Below are positions 57,971 to 64,000 of a stretch of DNA of 64,000 nucleotides, one piece after another (positions within the stretch are counted from its first letter, which is position 1; every line of letters starts with the position of its first letter). The position numbers were made by a program, and so were the translations under genes. The notes under the pieces were generated by a model that did not search any database, had not been told where the DNA came from, and worked only from the letters and a program-made list of their open reading frames with translations. The stretch is from Polymyxa betae (Eukaryota; Endomyxa; Phytomyxea; Plasmodiophorida; Plasmodiophoridae): NCBI GenBank assembly GCA_003693705.1, contig RBZT01000286.1, positions 124,001-188,000 of the forward strand, in the 5' to 3' direction.

Positions 57971-60475
57971 TTATATAAGGTTGGTGAGACGAGCTCTTTG
58001 GATGATCTTGGTACGCGTCATACATTGCACTGCAGATTCAAGAAGACGCAATTTCTTGAGGGCATCGTCACTCTTTGGTCCATGATTCAAATTTGTTAAA
58101 TAATCAGAATTCAAAAGCTGATCATCAGGCTCATCTGAAGACAAACGTTAAAAAACACTTTTTTTGTACACAGGCAGAGTTTACTTTGGCCATTGGCGAA
58201 CAAAAGCAACTGCGAAACAGCATGACCAGAAGTACTCCAGCTTTGCGGGAAATAGTCCTGAAAGCGATTCAATATACGATGGATTTTGAGTGCAACCAGA
58301 ACCTGTTTCGTTTCAAATTGAGATAAGAATTGCTGACAAACTGCAAAGTTTTGTGTCAAAATAAGATTAGGAACGATTTCAGTGATAAAAATCGAGAATG
58401 CGGCTTCCCAATGTCCCGCCCTCATTGCACAGGTCATGGCTACACAAAAGTTTCCATCACTGATACATCGCCCATACTGCATGAATGGCATACTCTCAAT
58501 CAGAAAGAGGAGTACAATAGACTGGAAAATGTACCTTGGCAGTGTAACTTAGAGCCATCGGATCGTAAGCATCCCGGGCTTCGACTTTATCGGTCCAGTA
58601 CGTGACGAAATTGATTAAATCAGTTTCTTCAGCAGATAGAAAATCGCACGGTTCTAAATGCGACGTCACCTCAGATAGTTCTGGAAGACCGAACTGAACA
58701 GAAACGAAACTCGATCTGGCCTGCAAAAATATTGTTTTGAGACCGAAGACTGAACAAAAGAAATGGAGTTAAACCGATTTAGGCCAGTTTCTGACAAGGA
58801 AGTCTTGAAGTAGGGATTTAGTAGCTGAAGGATAGAGATGTGACCCGATGATTATGATGTAAAGAGCTTCCTTAATTTGATTGGCGGCCTCAAGCTGAGC
58901 GACATAGCATACATGAAGAGTCCATGCTGCATCGCCATAAAGAACCACACCCCGTCTCGATAAAATATCATACATGTGCCACATTAGCGCGAAGTCAAAA
59001 TACCTTTCAAACAAATAAGATTAATGTTTGGTAGGAGAAGACGTCAACAAACTTTGGATTGCCTTTAAATAAACGTGCCGTTGGCAAGGACGGGTCAGCA
59101 CGAAATTCTAATAACGATCTTCGAAAATCATACGATGATGATTGGAACGGAGCCAATAGCGATTGTAGTGGCTCATTGGGTCGATCGTTAAACCAAAAAT
59201 TGGCAGACAGGTTTGACAGCCAATCGGAACCCTGAACGAGCAATCCGGTAAAAAAGCAATCGAAAAAAGAAGATATGGCGGCGATTCAGACCTTATCGAG
59301 CACATCGCCAGCCAGAATTCTATAAACGGTCTGGCAGGTTGCGGTAAAAGTCTGCCAGGTACCCGATATCACCCATTTCCTACCAAGGGTGTTTAGCCAA
59401 TAGTATAACAGACATGTGTGACACGAACTTGATTTGCTCCCGTAAAAGTTGACGAGATTGGCCTCGAAGACCGCTGCCGTTCTCGGCGATTAGCTAGAAG
59501 TGAATTAAGCCGGAATCATCTGAGCATAAATGGGCGATATTACAGTTGCTAATTTGGGATTTCCATGACGGAGTGAGATCGTGACGGCCTCACCAAGACG
59601 ATGACCTAATAGAGAAGATGCGATTTCTGCCCAGAAATCGGAACCGGGAATGTTTCGGTCTAAAATGGAGACAGAATCAGTTATGATATTGACCGAGCGT
59701 TTAAATGACGAGAACTCTGAAGGACGATATGTTGCTGAATCTCTTCACTTGAAAGCTTTAGAAAGTCAGTGCGAATTGCTGACTCGAACCAGTTCGAGAG
59801 AGCATTACGCATGTGAACATTGGAGCTGCTGAAGTTTGGGTCGAATAAAGCGATCAGAAGAGACCAATGATCACCTGGGCATGCCTAACGATAAACATTA
59901 GCACTGAAAACGACACTGTTATAAAACACTTCAGATATCTAGTACAGCCGACAGCAAACGAAATTACAAATATACGAGCAAATACGATGTCGTAATCTGG
60001 TATGGAAATTAAATACAAAATATTGTCGGACCTTATACGAATAGGCCAAGTCTTCTAGAGGCTCAGCTCCTTCAACAGCCTTCTGATGTAAACCAACGAG
60101 TTTCATATTGATTCCATCATGTTTCAGCCTTAAAATTCGGACCGATGTAAGGCTTGCACCACGACACACCACTCTCAATCCAGAACCGAAACCAGCACGA
60201 AATGTTGACCTATAAGTAAGTTCAAAAAGTTGCAATTTTCAAAATTAGGAGTCTTCACAATTTGGGTCCGATTAAATTCAGGGTATTGGCGTCATAAAGC
60301 GGTTGAGAAATAGCTCGCGGGGCGTCGTCAATTCTGTGATGGCGAACAGGAACAGAGAAGAGGGGCCCGCCCCATTCCTCATCTTGATCCTCAACTTCAG
60401 AAATAGGCGCATGTTTATCTGGAGTCTTCGGGATATCCGGAAGACTCGGGAGTGAATTCAGCCTAAAACATGGTC
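57971..60475 (-). CDS. NUP96: Nup96/Nup145C, Y-complex nucleoporin
   Basis: Scaffold nucleoporin pairing with Sec13 in the Y-complex. Recognised parts: an N-terminal acidic linker DIPKTPDKHAPISEVEDQDE, then the domain-invasion start STFRAGFGSGLRVVCRGASL with TSVRILRLKHDG (family: S.RAGWGPnwtLvh.G), then a long helical solenoid: DWLSNLSANFWFND, FEFALMWHMYDILSRRG-like text, WTLHVCYVAQLEAANQIKE, HWEAAFSIFITEIVPNLIL, and the tail DDALKKLRLLESAVQCM to TAA at 57971. About ten introns. The N-terminus is uncertain: in most eukaryotes Nup96 is released from a Nup98-Nup96 precursor, but no GLFG repeats or autoproteolytic domain are seen upstream. It may be a stand-alone gene. Confidence 0.8.
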
Positions 60476-60489
60476 AAATTCTATCACAA

Positions 60490-61104
60490 ACTTAACGCCA
60501 CACAATGACTGCACTAAAGGCAAAGTGAAATGAAAAAAAGTGTCACGAAATTTGTAGGAATAATCAAGGTTCTCCTATAAAGAACACGGAATGGCAAAAT
60601 TGAGGGGGTAATGCAAGGTATGAAATCATCGAATAGTAGATTTAGAAATCGTTGCTCCAAAAACTGAAAGAAGGCGATCATTGATACCACTGCGGTTGCT
60701 GACGATTAGTATCGTATAATTGTGCAGATTCATGTTCGAAGGCAGACTGCATGGCACGAAGTTTATTTCCATCAAGATGAAGAGATGCCGCCAGAGTTTC
60801 GGATCGTGGCAGAATTTTTTGAGATCTGGCAGGCGATGATCTCGACAGTGAGCCAATAGAAGCAAGCTCATCTACAGGAATTAGGGCCTGACGAATGCAC
60901 ATTAATAATCGTATTATCAATGACAAAAGTGGTCCCGACGTCATCGATCTGATCGAAAGTAGCACCGTCTAGAAGCTCCGATGACGATAAAGGTCGTGTG
61001 TTCAATAAGGGGTAATTGTTGGACTGATTGTTATGATCAGAATCGATATCGATCTGATCCAGACAGAACTCAAATACATCATCCTGATCTGAATCTACCA
61101 ACAT
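60490..61104 (-). CDS. Hypothetical acidic protein
   Basis: Start MLVDSDQDDVFEFCLDQIDI (61104). Acidic, then LNTRPLSSSELLDGATFDQI, and after a short intron ELASIGSLSRSSPARSQKIL, GNKLRAMQSAFEHESAQLYD to a stop at 60678. A further frame FLEQRFLNLLFDDFIPCITP at 60.5-60.65 kb may be its last exon through an alternative splice. It lies directly upstream of Nup96 on the same strand, so it might even be an N-terminal part of that gene. Family not recognised. Confidence 0.35.
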
Positions 61105-61652
61105 TATAAGAAATGAGACTAATGACTGAGGTGAAGCCCCCAGAAGTAACCTCTACATGCGCACTATCTGTAATGTAATGTTACTTGGACTAACATTCAA
61201 ATATCTGAAAGAATCAATAAGCATGTCCTGAACCCATCATTGTATTATTATCATTATTGCTTTAGTTCAATAAAGTCCAAGTGCATAAAACAGAATGACG
61301 ACGCAAACAATGCATACCAGTAAACAATCTCCACGCTCGTGTCATAACCACAAAACAAGCCTATTGCCTAAACTAGCGGTTCGCCCAGGATAGCTGATAA
61401 ACTTGTCTGCTTTCCAAATGACGAGTCTACAGCATCATATTCAGTATGACACAGCACCATATTAAACTAATAAACTGCTCAAATTACAATGCCAGTTCCA
61501 GATTCGCTCAGTTTTATATCACCGCGGCCATACTGACAGTTTATTCTTGAGGAAACGTTTACACCTTAATATTACATGAAGTTGTTATCTGATGCTGATT
61601 GAAGGCTTAATCCCATTTAAAATGAAACAATTACCATTGAATAACAAAGTTT
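61105..61652. other. Gap between hypothetical gene and TRM7, no gene seen
   Basis: About 550 AT-rich bases between the start of the hypothetical gene and the TRM7 stop. No coding frame, tRNA or repeat that I recognise. Confidence 0.35.
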
Positions 61653-63093
61653 TCAGATGAACTGTTCATATGGAGGATGTATAGGCGGTGCTACAGGGGG
61701 TAACATCACCGAATCTGATAATGCATATCTAAAAATGAGCACAGTTCAGTATTATTGATTCGTCTAGCTTGTAAGAACATACGATGCATCGGCGTCGAGG
61801 TCTTGATTATCAGCAACCAGATCACCACATGAGAGAAAAGACACCAATCTCCTTTGTGATTCTGACAATGTGACATCACGACCTAATCTCAGATTAACAT
61901 CTCAGTAACGGAAATACCAAGTTTTCATACGAATAGGAAGATTGGCAGTAATCATAGTTGGAATATAATCTGATGGAGGATCATATCTCTCACAGACCAG
62001 GAATGATTCTGTAAATAGCCATCATATCAACATTGCAAATATCGAAAGGGTTCAATACGTACCAACACTGGAGTTCCTACTACTAGTAGGTTTAGCGACC
62101 GTGACTTTGTTAAAAAAGATGTCCAACTGATCCAGTAATAATGCTAATGAATCCCTAGATATATAAAACTTAGGGATGCAAACTTAGAGAGATCATGATC
62201 ACATTGATCAATTACTAACCCGCGGAATACTTTGGCTACAAATGATCCACCAGGACGTAGAACATGAGTCGTTATACATAGCGCCTATAAACATTCTCGT
62301 CAATTGGCCAGTATCATTGTGACATAATCCTATAATATCATACAGATAGGATCAGCTGCGATTGAACATATCTGCATTCAAGACAATTAGAGAATGTTTC
62401 GTGCCAGCAATGGCCAGTACGACTTACTCGTCCATATCGTGCATACTTGATACAGAAGCGTCCAAAATCAGTTCAATAACATCGATGGTATTAAAAAGAG
62501 ATCAGAAACTTACCCAGTCACTAAAATACAGCAAATTAGCCAAGCTGTGAAGAAATTATAAGTAGAAAAAATGGGCAAGCACAGTATCAGGTTAAAATAG
62601 GTTTTCAATAAAAAAGAATGTGAATTACCATCTGGAGCTCCATCACACACAACAATATCAGCTAGATGTCCCTGAAATAAATCGATAATAGATTCAGCTG
62701 TAGATCTTCGTGTGATATCTCCTTGTAGCTGAATTATTCCATCTATTGGGGACATTTCCTGAAGATCAACAGCTACGACGCGACCATTATTAGCTCCACT
62801 AGAAAACATATTTTCAATCATGGCAACAGAATGCAAAAAAATTCAGGCGACATTCGATTGATGAGAACTTGTGACCAGCTTCCAGGTGCTGCACATCTAT
62901 TTAATTAATTGAGTACAGTAAGTGATGGGGATAGGCTGAGATTTGCAACTCACAGATCCACAGCATTCTTAACATGATCCAACAAGTGGAATGTGTTATC
63001 CAGTTGAAGTAACTTAAATGCAGAACGGGCGCGATATCCGAGTTCTTTAGCACGACGGTAGAAAATGTCACGTTTATCCTTTGAGTACTTCAT
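61653..63093 (-). CDS. FTSJ1: TRM7/FTSJ1, tRNA 2'-O-methyltransferase
   Basis: SAM-dependent RrmJ-fold enzyme that methylates the ribose of anticodon-loop positions 32 and 34. The start at 63093 gives [20 protein letters not shown], then [17 protein letters not shown] and [22 protein letters not shown] (SAM loop), [69 protein letters not shown] (catalytic Lys), [20 protein letters not shown], and a tail [11 protein letters not shown]. The K-D-K-E tetrad Lys and Asp are visible. Length and the PPYE-type tail fit the fungal/animal orthologues. Six or so short introns. Confidence 0.92.
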
Positions 63094-63373
63094 GGAGATT
63101 TCCAAGACAAAAGTATGACAAATGCTGAAAGAATGGAAATCAGCAAATGCCAAGAATGAAACAAGTAGAACTGCGTGTCGCAGTTCTGGGACATTTTTGA
63201 AATATTTTTTATGTAACATTACAGAGTTGAGTGAACATTTAGATTTCTTCTTTGTGACAAGAGATGATATTCGAGAATTATCGAGAACTAATTCGATATT
63301 CAACAAATGATTATCTGACCATCATGGACAATCTACTCGCACTTCGTCTTCATTTCCCACTTTCAACGCGAAC

Positions 63374-64000
63374 ATGATATTGCTACTGGTACTGGCCCTG
63401 AGCTGTAACATTTTGGTGCAGGTCCAGGCTCAACACAGCAATGCTGTATCTCTCCCATGTCGAGGTCAGTTTCATGCTGACATACTGATCCACCGACTCT
63501 GCTACCACCAACCCATTTACAGATCCAAATAACTTCGACGCTTCCTCATGCTTGTTTGCTGGCGATTATTGCGACTTTAATGCAAATTTCTCGTTGTTCT
63601 ACGATCAGGTATAAGTTATATCTACGTATTAGGTGGATAATATTTGATACTTATATATAGGCAACATTATATCATAAATATGTTGAGAATCCAGTACCTG
63701 AAAATGCTGAGTTTGTTATAGAGAGTGGTATACCTCGTATAGAGAATGATGCATTATCTGTATCATTGATACCACCACAATCTCCATCTGATATGGGCAC
63801 TGCTACTATTATCAGTACGACCAGATTCTTACATTATGGTTTATTCGAGGCTCGATTTAAAGTGTCTGGCGCTGGTGGTATTGTATCCAGTTTTATTGGG
63901 TTTTCGAATGTTCACGATGAGATCGACGTTGAAATTACTGGATATGATAATAGCAGTGTTCAAGCTAATTGGTATTATTTATGGGCATCATTGTAATTGC
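63374..64000 (+). CDS. GH16 Crh-like chitin-glucan transglycosylase (3' part cut by window edge)
   Basis: The start at 63374 gives a signal peptide MILLLVLALSCNILVQVQAQ, then SLPCR|DPNNFDASSCLFAGD with Cys pairs, and after an intron ending TATATAG the jelly-roll: ENAEFVIESGIPRIENDALS, GTATIISTTRFLHYGLFEAR, FKVSGAGGIVSSFIGFSNVH, DEIDVEITGYDNSSVQANWY. DEIDVEI is the GH16 ExDxE active site, and GIVSSF..DEID.E..G.D...vQsN is the Crh1/Utr2 pattern. These enzymes join chitin to beta-glucan in fungal walls. The gene leaves the window; any chitin-binding domain or GPI signal is outside. Confidence 0.9.

Noticed and set aside
1..64000. Transposons, CRISPR arrays, bacterial operons or viral insertions
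   Set aside because: No transposase, reverse transcriptase, integrase, direct-repeat array or terminal repeat was recognised in any frame; the gene structure is eukaryotic throughout.

Overview
The window is nuclear DNA of a small-intron eukaryote. Protein-coding genes lie close together on both strands, are broken by many GT..AG introns of roughly 45-70 nt, and use the standard code with all three stops. The gene content points to a zoosporic, early-diverging fungus. Wall enzymes (a GH17 glucanase/transglycosylase and a Crh-like GH16) and a Spg1/Tem1 septation GTPase indicate a fungus. TMEM231 (ciliary transition zone) and a DRC2-like axonemal coiled-coil indicate a flagellated stage. DP, EAPP, UBR4 and a metazoan-type capping-enzyme architecture are ancestral opisthokont features absent from yeasts. 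The species assignment is inference only.

Layout. 0-16 kb: CAND1 (cut by the left edge), transcription factor DP, the C-terminal half of UBR4, and a TPase-GTase capping-enzyme homologue whose catalytic residues are replaced in both domains. 16-25 kb: alpha-COP, U6 snRNA, the U4/U6 protein PRPF3, TCP11-like. 25-31.5 kb: Elongin C, protoporphyrinogen oxidase, DRC2-like, THUMPD1/Tan1. 31.5-39 kb: a GPI-anchored orphan, MAF1, a DUF1765-like protein, a Pro-Thr-repeat secreted protein, TIM50. 39-41.5 kb: a gene-poor stretch carrying a near-perfect 40-bp RNA-type hairpin. 41.5-50.2 kb: NEDD8, an EF-hand-like protein, a FYVE protein, EAPP, and a multidomain E3 ligase. 50-64 kb: a hypothetical gene, GPATCH1, GH17, Spg1, TMEM231, Nup96/Nup145C, a hypothetical gene, TRM7/FTSJ1, GH16 (cut by the right edge).

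Two genes stand out. (1) 46225-50203 encodes, in 16 exons that close in frame to 1078 residues, an N-terminal ubiquitin-like domain, a C2 domain, an RRM-like domain, a RING1-like zinc region, a complete IBR, and then a MYCBP2/PHR-type RING plus tandem-cysteine (RCR) module with both relay cysteines kept. This is a hybrid of the RBR and RCR ligase classes with a Parkin-like Ubl. (2) 13773-15930 encodes a fused triphosphatase-guanylyltransferase that keeps the fold motifs but has lost the TPase P-loop arginine, the GTase nucleophile lysine and KxDG box, and the motif III and V residues: a candidate capping pseudoenzyme.

Shared themes are ubiquitin and NEDD8 signalling (CAND1, NEDD8, Elongin C, UBR4, the hybrid E3), RNA processing (U6, PRPF3, GPATCH1, TRM7, THUMPD1, capping homologue, MAF1) and E2F-type cell-cycle control (DP, EAPP). 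Exon structures were derived by eye from splice sites and family alignment from memory; no database search was run.
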